Positions 8,743-17,320 of a DNA stretch of 52,746 nt are shown here, piece by piece. The DNA is from CAZNLH01 sp964573995. Lineage in GTDB: Bacteria; Gemmatimonadota; CAZMKB01; CAZNLH01. The translations under genes and the position numbers were made by a program. Position 1 is the first letter of the stretch; every line of letters begins with the position of its first letter. The notes beneath the pieces were generated by a model. The model saw nothing but the letters and a program-made list of their open reading frames with translations, was not told the DNA's origin and made no database searches. The DNA is taken from NCBI GenBank assembly GCA_964573995.1, contig CAZNLH010000017.1:1-52746 (forward strand), read 5' to 3'.

Positions 8743-10416
8743 ATGACAGAACTTGCCGAAGCAGTCTTAACAGAATATCAAATGTCTTCCGCCGATCTCC
8801 TCCGTAAGGGGATCGCCTTCGACACCGCGGGTGAATGGGAGAAGGCACTCCTGTGCTACGAACAGGCGCTCAGGGGATGCCGCTCCGACGTCAATCCTCA
8901 ACCGGTCGGTGAAATCCTCCGCCGGATGGGACACATCTGGTCGAAAAGGGGAGAGTGGGATGACGCTCTCACTCTGTATGAAGAAAGCCTCCGCGCCTGC
9001 GAGGAAGAGGAAGACCTGCATGGCAAGGCTTCGGCCCTCTGTGGCATTGGTACCGTCTATCTGGAGCAAGGCGCCTGGAAAAAGGTCAGGCACTATTACG
9101 CAGCGGCCCTCCGCGCGATTCGCAGGACGGGCGACAGGAAATTCGTCGCACAGATCTATAACAACCTCGGGGCGATGAACAACATCCTCGGCAACTGGGA
9201 GGAGGCGATTCGCTATTACCGAAAGTGCTTACCCATCCTCGAGAAGGCCGGAAACGAGAAGGGACTCGCGGAGACCTACCACAACCTGGGGATCACCTGC
9301 GTGGACAAAGGCGATCGCAGGGGTGGTGACCACTACTTCCTCGAGAGCATAGAGATCTCCTCGAAGACGGGCGACATCCGCCTGTGGGCCTATTCCAACC
9401 TAAACCGGGCGGAGATCGCCCGCCGGGACCGTAACTTCACCGCGGCGCAAGACCTCGGCATGAAGGCATTCTCCGTCTTGAAGGACCTGGACGACAAACT
9501 CGGCATGGCCGAGGCATACCGTATAATCGGATCCATCGACCGGGATCGCCGAAATTACGTAAAGGCGGAAGAGGATATCCTGCGGTCGATCGACATCAAC
9601 CGCAGGTACGACAACCCGCTCGGCATAGCGGAGAGTTACCGTGAACTCGGACTCACCTACCAGCGCCAGGAACGGAGCAAGGACGCCCTGGAGGCGCTGA
9701 GCGAATCCTTCAGGGTATTTCGTATGATCCGGGCGAAGAAGTCCCTCGAAGAGGTCGACCGCAAGATATTCGACCTTGAAGATCTCTACTTCAGGATAGC
9801 CAAATCCATGGGCGAAGGGGTCGAATCGAAGGACACTTACACCTTCGGCCACTCTCAGCGGGTAGCCAATTACTCGCTCGCCCTGGCGAAGGCCCTCGAC
9901 CTTCGAGTCGGGGAGAGGAAGGCGATCCTCGTCGCCTCCTTTCTCCACGACCTCGGCAAGATAGATGTCGATGACCACATCCTCTCGAAACCGGGGAAAT
10001 TAACGGCATCAGAGTTCGAAGTAATCAAGGACCACCCAAGGTGGGGGGTCGAGAAACTGGCATCGGTAAACTTTCCATGGGTGGTGAAGCCCTTGATCCT
10101 CCATCACCAGGAGAGGTGGGACGGCTCAGGCTACCCGCTGGGGCTCGCAGGGGAAGAGATTCCACTCGGCGCCAGGATCATCGCCGTAGCCGACTTCTTC
10201 GACGCCCTGACGACCGATCGACCGTACCGCGAGGCACTGAGCCTTGAAGTGACACTGAAGATTATCTGGGAGGAGACCGGCAAGATACTCGATCCGGAGA
10301 TCACGCCGATATTCGTCGAACTGATCGTGGACAAGGCGAGCGATTGCCCTTCCACCTCAGACGGCCACCTCGAGTTCCTGCAACTCTGGAACTCCCAGGC
10401 CTCATTGAGGCCCTGA
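8743..10416 (+). CDS. TPR-repeat HD-GYP cyclic di-GMP phosphodiesterase
   Basis: 557 residues, no signal or membrane segment, so cytosolic. About eight tetratricopeptide repeats span residues 15-335 (for example AEIYNNLG-type helices: IYNNLGAMNNILGNWEEAI, TYHNLGITCVDKGD). The HD-GYP domain covers 350-545: H370, H402-D403 (LHDLGKID), H431 (DHPRWG), then HHQERWDGSGYP (454-465) and DFFDALTTDRPYR. Such domains hydrolyse c-di-GMP to pGpG/GMP. The second His of the HHExxDGxGYP motif reads as Gln here; this variant occurs in the family and the other ligands are intact. The TPR array probably receives a protein signal. The start at 8743 lacks a clear Shine-Dalgarno. It lies downstream of a c-di-GMP riboswitch, suggesting negative feedback. 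Confidence 0.93.
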   Translation: MTELAEAVLTEYQMSSADLLRKGIAFDTAGEWEKALLCYEQALRGCRSDVNPQPVGEILRRMGHIWSKRGEWDDALTLYEESLRACEEEEDLHGKASALCGIGTVYLEQGAWKKVRHYYAAALRAIRRTGDRKFVAQIYNNLGAMNNILGNWEEAIRYYRKCLPILEKAGNEKGLAETYHNLGITCVDKGDRRGGDHYFLESIEISSKTGDIRLWAYSNLNRAEIARRDRNFTAAQDLGMKAFSVLKDLDDKLGMAEAYRIIGSIDRDRRNYVKAEEDILRSIDINRRYDNPLGIAESYRELGLTYQRQERSKDALEALSESFRVFRMIRAKKSLEEVDRKIFDLEDLYFRIAKSMGEGVESKDTYTFGHSQRVANYSLALAKALDLRVGERKAILVASFLHDLGKIDVDDHILSKPGKLTASEFEVIKDHPRWGVEKLASVNFPWVVKPLILHHQERWDGSGYPLGLAGEEIPLGARIIAVADFFDALTTDRPYREALSLEVTLKIIWEETGKILDPEITPIFVELIVDKASDCPSTSDGHLEFLQLWNSQASLRP

Positions 10417-10666
10417 TGAACATGGCCTGTTAATATAGCCCTCAACCTGCAACCTGCGACTGCATCGGAACCCGTCCCACTTCCAATCAATGCCCAATCT
10501 GCAGGAGACCGGTATCGCAGTTGATATCCCGCCGGGGTCGGCCCGATTTGCCAACCATGTGCCGGCTGAGACCTGCTTCGATGTAACGGGGCACATACGA
10601 ACCTTGCCCGCGCGGGTCGTTGCCTCGCCATTGATACCCTCTGTTGGTTTACCTCGTGGCCAACGT

Positions 10667-11374
10667 TCATCGTTTTGGTTGCAACACCTTGATATCCCAT
10701 GCCTTGTTGTTATTGTTTATCACGGTCGTGGAATCAACCGTAGTAAATCCGGCCTTCAGGCTCTTCCATATGGAACCCGCATTGCCTTTACTGAACATGG
10801 AAACGATGACTACACCATCCTTGTTCAAGCAACTTGAATAGGATGCTAAAACGTCGGCAGGCTTTCTTGCATAATAGAGCGACTCGTTGAAAATAATGGT
10901 ATTGAACTTACCTGACATAGGCCGCCGCTCGAAATCCGCGGCAACAAATCGCGCATTCTCGATATGCAATGACTTCGCCCTGTCAATCGCCTCGGTAGAG
11001 AGGTCAATTCCCACGTAACCATTGAATCCATGTGGCGCCAGCATCTTCAACAGTCGCCCGTGACCACACCCGACGTCCAGTATGGACGGAGACTCGAACC
11101 TCTGGGTTGCATAAGCAGCGATCACCGCATAATGAGCCACCTCATCAATATCATAGAGATATTCCCAATATCCATTCTTATATTGAGTCTCCCACGATTT
11201 CTTATCTACCGGTCTCCCATAGCCGCGCGGTGCCAAGAATACCTTGTGATAGAGTCTCTTGCCGATCCCGAGCAATCCACTGGCCAATGCCCGATGGCCG
11301 AACGCAACTCGACCGGCCTGGCGTGGTACTTCATGACTTGAGAAATTAGGCATAACTTGATCGATTCTTTGCAC
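10667..11374 (-). CDS. class I SAM-dependent methyltransferase
   Basis: 235 residues from GTG 11374; ATG 11353 is an alternative, and neither has a clear ribosome site. The Rossmann methyltransferase signature is present: motif I ILDVGCGHGRLL, the acidic end of strand 2 VGIDLSTEAID, ARFVAADFE, and motif IV FNTIIFNESLYY. The SWETQYKNGYWEYLYDIDEVAHY segment upstream is typical of small-molecule or lipid methyltransferases. No membrane segment; cytosolic. The substrate cannot be deduced. This gene and its flanks are visibly more AT-rich than their neighbours, and it shares no obvious operon (TPR/HD-GYP gene convergent, flavoprotein gene 169 bases upstream), which would fit lateral acquisition. 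Confidence 0.85.
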   Translation of the reverse strand: MQRIDQVMPNFSSHEVPRQAGRVAFGHRALASGLLGIGKRLYHKVFLAPRGYGRPVDKKSWETQYKNGYWEYLYDIDEVAHYAVIAAYATQRFESPSILDVGCGHGRLLKMLAPHGFNGYVGIDLSTEAIDRAKSLHIENARFVAADFERRPMSGKFNTIIFNESLYYARKPADVLASYSSCLNKDGVVIVSMFSKGNAGSIWKSLKAGFTTVDSTTVINNNNKAWDIKVLQPKR

Positions 11375-11404
11375 TGGATGACATCTTATAATTATTAATG
11401 CAAA

Positions 11405-11449
11405 TTACGTTCCAAAGAAAATTCTTGAAAAATAATATCGCATGTGCAT
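11405..11449 (-). CDS. possible 14-codon leader peptide upstream of methyltransferase
   Basis: A very short frame starts at ATG 11449 with an excellent Shine-Dalgarno (GGGGAGG, 5 bases spacing). It encodes MHMRYYFSRIFFGT, rich in Tyr and Phe. It lies about 30 bases ahead of the methyltransferase start. It may be a leader peptide, a truncated gene start, or chance. No attenuator hairpin is obvious. Confidence 0.2.
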   Translation of the reverse strand: MHMRYYFSRIFFGT

Positions 11450-11543
11450 CTTGACCTCCCCGATATGGGTATAGATTAGGTCAACCTGACGACTCCCGGT
11501 AACTCTAACTTGTTGCAGGCACCTTGAATTATCACTGCAGGTG

Positions 11544-12806
11544 TCATCCCGACGATACCAAGGCCCTGAGATACGATGCGACGATTCCCACGAGGATCCG
11601 GGGCCTGAGGCAAGACCTCACTATGTTTTTATAGGTGTCACGCCCCGAGACGCTGTTGAAGAGGGCCTGGCGAAGGGTTGCATCACTGCGGGCATAGTCG
11701 ATGATCGGGTCGAGCGAGAGGCTCGTCGAGAGGAAGACGACCAGGAACCGGACGAGCCTGCCGTACCAGAGGTCACCGATCAGGTCGCTGCATCGATCCT
11801 GGAACTTCTGGAACGCCCCGATAGAAATCCCATCCCTGACTATCGTCTCGCCGGCGATCTTTCCTGTGATGACCGCCGAGTTAATCCCCTTCCCCTTGAA
11901 TGGACGAATCAGTCCGGCGCTGTCACCGACCAGGACGAAGCGGTCACCGAAAAAACCGCGGGCCGGGCCGTTTGGAAAGGCCCCCTTGTAGACCTCGGTG
12001 ACTTGGTAAAAGGACGGCAACATGTCCTTCACGGCAGGGAGTTCAAGGAATCGCTTCAGGATCTTGATATCGACCCTCCGGCCAGCCACCACGATGGTGA
12101 TGTGGTTCCCCTTAGGGACGAGGGCCCCGAACTCGATCCCCCTGATGGGCGGGAGGTGCGCGTAGATATTCCCCTCGAACCTCTCGAGGAATGCAGGGTC
12201 TTCGGGGTGGATCCGTGTGACGACGGTCTCGAGGTATGAGGGGGGGACGTAACTCGTCCGCCGTCTCAGAGCGGACCTGAGAGTGCTGTCAAGGCCGAAT
12301 GCGCCCACAACGACATCCGCGGAATAACATCCACTCTCGCTGTAGATAACGATGTCTTCAGGGTGAAACTCTATGTATGTGACCCGGCTCTTCTCGATCC
12401 TTGCCCCCCTCTTTCGGGCTTCATCAAGGAGAAGGCGGTCCAGTTCGACCCTCCTCAGGGCGTATGATTTCTCCATACGCCCCTCGTCTTCAAGGAGGAG
12501 GCTCTTCTTCTTCGAATGGAGGACGTAGCCCGTGATTTCCCTGAGGAGCATCTCCTCGGGGAGCACTATATCGAAGTCCTCACGCAGGATCTCCAGTAGG
12601 GGGGGCGAAATTACGCCGAAGCACTGGTTGTAGTGGTGGCCGAAGTACTTGGGCTCAAAGAGAAGGACCTCAACCTCGATGGAACGCCGCCTCGCCTCTT
12701 TGAGGATCGTCATTGCACAACTCGTCCCTCCCGGTCCCCCACCGACGACCGCCACACGCCCGCCGTCCCTCAGCGGACCAAGTGAATACCTGTTATCTTC
12801 CGGCAT
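11544..12806 (-). CDS. geranylgeranyl reductase-family flavoprotein (copy 2)
   Basis: 420 residues. N-terminal FAD fold: VAVVGGGPGGTSCAM (18-32). A central GAFGLDSTLR and a C-terminal FAD motif LVGDSAGLIRPFKGKGINSA (about 305-325) follow. The segment GHHYNQCFGVISPP carries a single Cys at the position where geranylgeranyl reductases have a conserved Cys near the flavin. This family reduces double bonds of isoprenoid lipids or quinone side chains, or hydroxylates aromatic rings; the actual substrate is unknown. No signal peptide; a hydrophobic C-terminal segment (VRFLVVFLSTSLSL) may associate with the membrane. It lies 43 bases downstream of a diverged paralogue in the same direction, so the pair likely forms one operon. 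Confidence 0.82.
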   Translation of the reverse strand: MPEDNRYSLGPLRDGGRVAVVGGGPGGTSCAMTILKEARRRSIEVEVLLFEPKYFGHHYNQCFGVISPPLLEILREDFDIVLPEEMLLREITGYVLHSKKKSLLLEDEGRMEKSYALRRVELDRLLLDEARKRGARIEKSRVTYIEFHPEDIVIYSESGCYSADVVVGAFGLDSTLRSALRRRTSYVPPSYLETVVTRIHPEDPAFLERFEGNIYAHLPPIRGIEFGALVPKGNHITIVVAGRRVDIKILKRFLELPAVKDMLPSFYQVTEVYKGAFPNGPARGFFGDRFVLVGDSAGLIRPFKGKGINSAVITGKIAGETIVRDGISIGAFQKFQDRCSDLIGDLWYGRLVRFLVVFLSTSLSLDPIIDYARSDATLRQALFNSVSGRDTYKNIVRSCLRPRILVGIVASYLRALVSSG

Positions 12807-12849
12807 CGTTACAAGAATTACTCATGAGATATAGTGGGCTCATCAGGTG

Positions 12850-14127
12850 TCACCGGCGGATGGATAGGGCCTGCTTTATGATGTCACGGTACTGGAGTTC
12901 CCCGGTGAAGAGGGACCAGAGCATCCGCTCGATCACTCCACCCTCTTTGAACCCACGCCTTTCAGATCCCCTCGCAAACCGTACCTGAAGGGGGGCGAGA
13001 TAACCGTTTTTCGAGACGAAGTCATTTACTTTGAACAACAACCTGCCGACCTTGTTGTCTCCATAATAAAACTCCCGGCACCTGCGGTAATAGTAGCGTC
13101 GAAAATCCGACTCCCTGATGCCGTGAAGGAGGATATTTTCAGCCGCCCAGGAGGCGGTATTGAATGCCGAGCCTATACCGTTCTTGTAGAATCGCGATAC
13201 GTGTGCGTCTCCGATGATGACCAGCCGGTCGGTAAATGGCCTCTCGGCATGGCTGTATGGTAGCCCTGGGAAACACCTGCAGCAACGCCCCGGCAATTCC
13301 CATCCCGCAGGGAAGTGGGTAAGTATCCTGGGATCGCGGAAGACCTGGTCTATGTCACCGGGCGTAATTCCATTACCGATCAGGGTCGCCGTTACATACC
13401 CCCGCTTCGGTGTCAGGGCGACAAATTTCACTCGCTCCGCTCCAGGGAACCGGAGGCAGAAGACCTTGATCCGGCTACCGTAAGACCCATCAAGGAATTG
13501 CTCCGATAGAGGGAATTCAGCCTGCCCGACACGTATCAATTTCGGGGCCCGGTAGCCAAACCCGAGGCCCTCGACCTTCTTCGCCAGTGCGCTGTTGACA
13601 CCAAAGGCGCCCACAACCATGTCGGCAGCGTACTCTTCAGCGTTTCCGTATTGAACGACGACCGGGCCTGAGCCCACTTTGCCGCGCACGTTGGCTATAT
13701 CACTTACAGTGCCCTCGATATATTTCGCCCCCAGTTCGCGCGCGTGCTTCAATATAAAGTAATCGAAACTCCCGTCGCTCGGCCGGAGGGAATCGAGCGG
13801 CCCGCCACCCCGGAACACACTGAAAAACTCCTCCTCTACTCCCCCCCGAACCTCCAACTCACCCCCTTCCGATATGAAAAGAAACCCATCTATGCGGCGT
13901 TGGACCACTTCCGGGGCGATGGGGACGTCCATCGCCTTGAGATTGTCTATCATCGACCGGGTGATGACGCCGGCACAGAGGTTACAGCCGGCAGGGCCGG
14001 GGTGGCTGAAGAACTTGTGATCGAAGATGACGACTTCGACATGCCTGGCGAGCCTTTCAGCCCCTTTGAGGAGATGGATGGCACAGAATGAACCGGCCGG
14101 TCCTCCCCCGATTATCGCGACCTTCAC
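12850..14127 (-). CDS. geranylgeranyl reductase-family flavoprotein (copy 1)
   Basis: 425 residues from GTG 14127, with GGAGG 7 bases upstream. The FAD-binding MKVAIIGGGPAGSFCA is at the very N-terminus. GPAGCNLCAGVI follows with two Cys, one aligned with the Cys of its neighbour, then MVVGAFGVNSALAK and a C-terminal VIIGDAHVSRFYKNGIGSAF. The GD motif that contacts FAD is kept, while the following residues differ from the usual AAG. It is a member of the same flavoprotein family as the downstream gene, with low overall identity by eye. The two probably act on related substrates or successive steps of an isoprenoid or quinone pathway, but no prenyl synthase or quinone gene lies nearby. Confidence 0.82.
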   Translation of the reverse strand: MKVAIIGGGPAGSFCAIHLLKGAERLARHVEVVIFDHKFFSHPGPAGCNLCAGVITRSMIDNLKAMDVPIAPEVVQRRIDGFLFISEGGELEVRGGVEEEFFSVFRGGGPLDSLRPSDGSFDYFILKHARELGAKYIEGTVSDIANVRGKVGSGPVVVQYGNAEEYAADMVVGAFGVNSALAKKVEGLGFGYRAPKLIRVGQAEFPLSEQFLDGSYGSRIKVFCLRFPGAERVKFVALTPKRGYVTATLIGNGITPGDIDQVFRDPRILTHFPAGWELPGRCCRCFPGLPYSHAERPFTDRLVIIGDAHVSRFYKNGIGSAFNTASWAAENILLHGIRESDFRRYYYRRCREFYYGDNKVGRLLFKVNDFVSKNGYLAPLQVRFARGSERRGFKEGGVIERMLWSLFTGELQYRDIIKQALSIRR

Positions 14128-14187
14128 CGGAGGGCCTCCAGGAGATTGAGCCGTAGGAAAAGGAGATGCAATGATGACCCATCCTGA

Positions 14188-14216
14188 AAACTATTTAGGA
14201 GTGGTGATAAAGTCAA
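14188..14216 (-). promoter_or_regulatory. promoter of flavoprotein operon
   Basis: Minus strand: TTGACT (14211-14216), 17 bases, TAGTTT (14188-14193), starting about 55 bases before the GTG of copy 1. The -10 box is weak. Confidence 0.45.
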
Positions 14217-14319
14217 GCGGTCGTGAGAATCGTAATCCTGCCGCCTGCACGGTTCATCCCCGGCAAGTCAACAGGGATCGGCCACGGAGGCCGACACTCA
14301 ACCGTGGTGTGAGGTAGGA

Positions 14320-17181
14320 TCAATAGTCCCCACCTACTGATAAGAATTCGCGGAATCTGCCAACGCTGCCTACCAGGTCTGTCCGCCGAGCCGCGTCGAA
14401 GCGCAGTATGAAATAACCGAGGCCAAGGCGGACGCCGGCCCCATAGGCCCCTTGAAGGTCCCTCAATCGCACGAAACCGCTGCCCCTGGTGGTGAACGGC
14501 TGAAAGGCCTTCTCCCAGGCGCCGGCCATGTCCCAGAAGATTGCCCCCTTCAAGAAGTCATACGTGGGAGGGAGCCAGAAGAGGACGGGGAACCGGAGTT
14601 CGATATCCTGGAGAACGACCCGTGTCCCCGCCAGTCCCCCGTAGTCCGCGCCCCGGAAGGTATACGGACCGCCGATTCTGAAGATCTGTGCGTTTTCGCC
14701 GAAACTGCCTGCCCCTACGAGCCAGTACGCGAGTGTATAACGCCTGGCAAGATTGAAGTAACGACGGTAGTCGCCCGTCAGGGTGGTGAAACGGATCTGT
14801 CCAAGGCCACTCTCGACCTGCAACCTGTACCGGTGCCCCGCGATAGGGCCTGTGGAGCCGAAGATTGCATTATCCTGGACGACGGCGGCCATCGGGTTTA
14901 CGAAGAAGTTGACCGCCGAACTGTCCACCGTGACCTGTTGTGTTACGAAACTCTGGCTGAAGACATCCTCCTGCAGGAATATCGCGTAGGCACCGTACTC
15001 TACCCGTGTGAACACATCGAACGGTCGAGAGAGTATGATCCCTCCTCCCCTGTAAATCTGGCTTATGAATTCCGCCGAGTCCGGCGCGGTGAAGAGGCCG
15101 AAATCGTTACGGTACTGGAAGCCGGTCAGCGCGTAATTCGTCCTGTGGGCGAGGTTGATATAGGAAAAGAGGAGGTTCGACCGACTGAGACTCCCATAGA
15201 TGTCCGTCGAGATGAGGAAGTTTCGGTTCCCGAGCATGTCACTGATCTGGAGGTACGATTGACCCGCTACGCCAACGTTGTTGGAGTAACCAACCCCGCC
15301 GACCAGTATGTCCGGAGCGAACCGGGCTTGATATTCCTCTTCGGTCGCTTCACCGCTGTCGGGAAGCGCGTATGCGCCGTAATCGGGATGTGACCACTCC
15401 TCTTCCGTCTCCATCTCCTCCGGAAGAGTGTCCCCTTCAGCATTGTCGAGGATGAATAGGTCCCATCCACCACGTGAGAAGGCTGAAAATGCAATAGAGC
15501 CCCCTTCTCTGGACCATGATATCGCCGGACTGGTCGGAGTGATACCCCCGACACCCATTGCAAGGTCTGTTATCCTCTTCAGTCGGCCATCACCCAAGAT
15601 ATCTATCGAAAATATGTTTGGTGCCCCCCCCATCGAAGAGATGAAGGCGATACTGCTTCCGTCCGGTGACCAGACCGGGTTGTGGCAATCTTCCGCTCCT
15701 TTCGTCAAGACCCGCACAAGGCCGCTGGAGAGATCATACAGCGCCACCTCCAGGTGGCCGAACAAGAGGCGGCCTACATCCGTCTCTTCACCCCTGTCGG
15801 TGGCAAAAGCGATGAACTCGCCATCAGGGGACCACCGGGGCTGCAAGTCGGAATAAATGTCGTCGGTGAGTTGACGGAGGCCAGTTCCATCCACGTTGAT
15901 GACATAGAGATCGGATTGACCCTCCCGGATGCCTGTAAAGACGATCCGTTTCCCATCCGGGGACCATGCCGGAGAGATGATCCCGTCCATGCCGGGTGAG
16001 AACCTTCGAACGATGTCCCCGTTCTCGGCGTCCATGATGTAAACGGCGTCTCTACCCTTGCGCTCGCCTACCATGGCGATGTATTTCCCATCGAAGGACC
16101 AGGAGAGTTGCGTGTCGAGGAATCGCAGCGATTCAAAACTTCCACTACGGCCTCCGTGGACTATGACACGCCCCTTCCCATCCCCGTCGAGGTCCTGCAG
16201 GAATATATCGTTGTAGAGGTTCCGGTTCGAGAGGTATACGACCTTGTCACCTTGTGGCGACACCGCCGGCATGACGTTGAGATTGTACCAGTAGCCGGTA
16301 TGGTGCGTAAGCCGCCTGGCTATCTCGTCCGGCTCGCAGCCACTCTGAGACAACCGGAAATTTTCACTGATCCATCGGTGCCAGCCATCGGTCAATTCCT
16401 TTTCCTTCAATCCCAGGACCTCTGTAAGGGCCTTCTCCGCGTCCCCGTAATAATATGACTTCTGCAGGATCACGCCGATCTTATCCTCGCCGTAAGTCTC
16501 AGCGATATAGTACCAGAGGGCCTGGCCGAACCTGTACACCCGGATATCGACCAGTTGGTTTAACTTCGATACCGACACGAGTTTGTCGTTCTTCAGGGCA
16601 TCTCTTATCCAGACCTCGGTCCCATCGTCCATGCCTACAGAGAGATACTCCGCCATCCCCTCCGTGAACCACAGCGGGATGGCCTTCTGAATGGGATTCT
16701 TGCCCCGCTCCATGCTGCTCATCACGTCGAACTGGAAGGCATGGACGAGTTCGTGTGTCAGGACGTGGTTGAAGTCGGCGTAGGAGCCGGTGAAGGGGAG
16801 TATGACGCGGTGCTTTAGTGACTCGGTAATCCCTTCTACCCCCTCCGGGATCAGTCCTCCCACCGCGTTTGTCTGCTGGAAGTCATTGTGTGAGGCATAG
16901 AGGATAAGGGGGATTCGGGCCTCGATTTCGTGGTCCAAGACATCGCTGAGCATGGCATAGGAACGCTCGGCCATTCGAGCAGCGCGATGGGCGAGGGACC
17001 TCTCCTCCGTGTAGTAGTAGATATCAAAGTGCTCGGTCCGCAGCGTGGACCAGTCGAAGTCCCGGTACTGTACCTTGTTCCGGCCGAAGCTGTTCCCGAC
17101 CTGCGCGAATACGAACGACGGGATAGACAGGATAACCAGCGCGAGGATCGCGAGTGAGGCTCTCTCCTTGATATTACTCAT
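14320..17181 (-). CDS. secreted metalloprotease-like / TolB propeller / outer-membrane barrel protein
   Basis: 953 residues. A Sec signal peptide is cleaved near FAQ (25-27). Residues 40-285 form a gluzincin-type peptidase domain: HELVH (H143, E144, H147) and downstream WFTEGMAEY with E174 as the likely third zinc ligand. Residues 300-600 contain about six TolB/WD40-like repeats (SPDGKRIVFTG, SPDGEFIAFATD, SPDGSSIAFISS). Residues 630-953 are rich in alternating aromatic strands (YLQISDMLGNRNFLIST, LRFDAARRTDLVG) and resemble a surface-antigen-type outer-membrane beta barrel. Together this suggests a periplasm-facing protease and propeller anchored in the outer membrane. I know this architecture from uncharacterised FCB and Gemmatimonadetes proteins; the function is unknown. 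It appears monocistronic and is divergent from nagZ. Confidence 0.85.
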   Translation of the reverse strand: MSNIKERASLAILALVILSIPSFVFAQVGNSFGRNKVQYRDFDWSTLRTEHFDIYYYTEERSLAHRAARMAERSYAMLSDVLDHEIEARIPLILYASHNDFQQTNAVGGLIPEGVEGITESLKHRVILPFTGSYADFNHVLTHELVHAFQFDVMSSMERGKNPIQKAIPLWFTEGMAEYLSVGMDDGTEVWIRDALKNDKLVSVSKLNQLVDIRVYRFGQALWYYIAETYGEDKIGVILQKSYYYGDAEKALTEVLGLKEKELTDGWHRWISENFRLSQSGCEPDEIARRLTHHTGYWYNLNVMPAVSPQGDKVVYLSNRNLYNDIFLQDLDGDGKGRVIVHGGRSGSFESLRFLDTQLSWSFDGKYIAMVGERKGRDAVYIMDAENGDIVRRFSPGMDGIISPAWSPDGKRIVFTGIREGQSDLYVINVDGTGLRQLTDDIYSDLQPRWSPDGEFIAFATDRGEETDVGRLLFGHLEVALYDLSSGLVRVLTKGAEDCHNPVWSPDGSSIAFISSMGGAPNIFSIDILGDGRLKRITDLAMGVGGITPTSPAISWSREGGSIAFSAFSRGGWDLFILDNAEGDTLPEEMETEEEWSHPDYGAYALPDSGEATEEEYQARFAPDILVGGVGYSNNVGVAGQSYLQISDMLGNRNFLISTDIYGSLSRSNLLFSYINLAHRTNYALTGFQYRNDFGLFTAPDSAEFISQIYRGGGIILSRPFDVFTRVEYGAYAIFLQEDVFSQSFVTQQVTVDSSAVNFFVNPMAAVVQDNAIFGSTGPIAGHRYRLQVESGLGQIRFTTLTGDYRRYFNLARRYTLAYWLVGAGSFGENAQIFRIGGPYTFRGADYGGLAGTRVVLQDIELRFPVLFWLPPTYDFLKGAIFWDMAGAWEKAFQPFTTRGSGFVRLRDLQGAYGAGVRLGLGYFILRFDAARRTDLVGSVGRFREFLSVGGDY

Positions 17182-17320
17182 CGACAGGCGTTATATTCCT
17201 TTCAATCTATTGGTGAATGGATGTCCGTTTATTGATATCACCCGATAAACGCTATTCATTTCGGCTTCAATAGTCAACGGTCAGGCATGGATAATATGAA
17301 CCTGAAGCGGAAATCCCACC

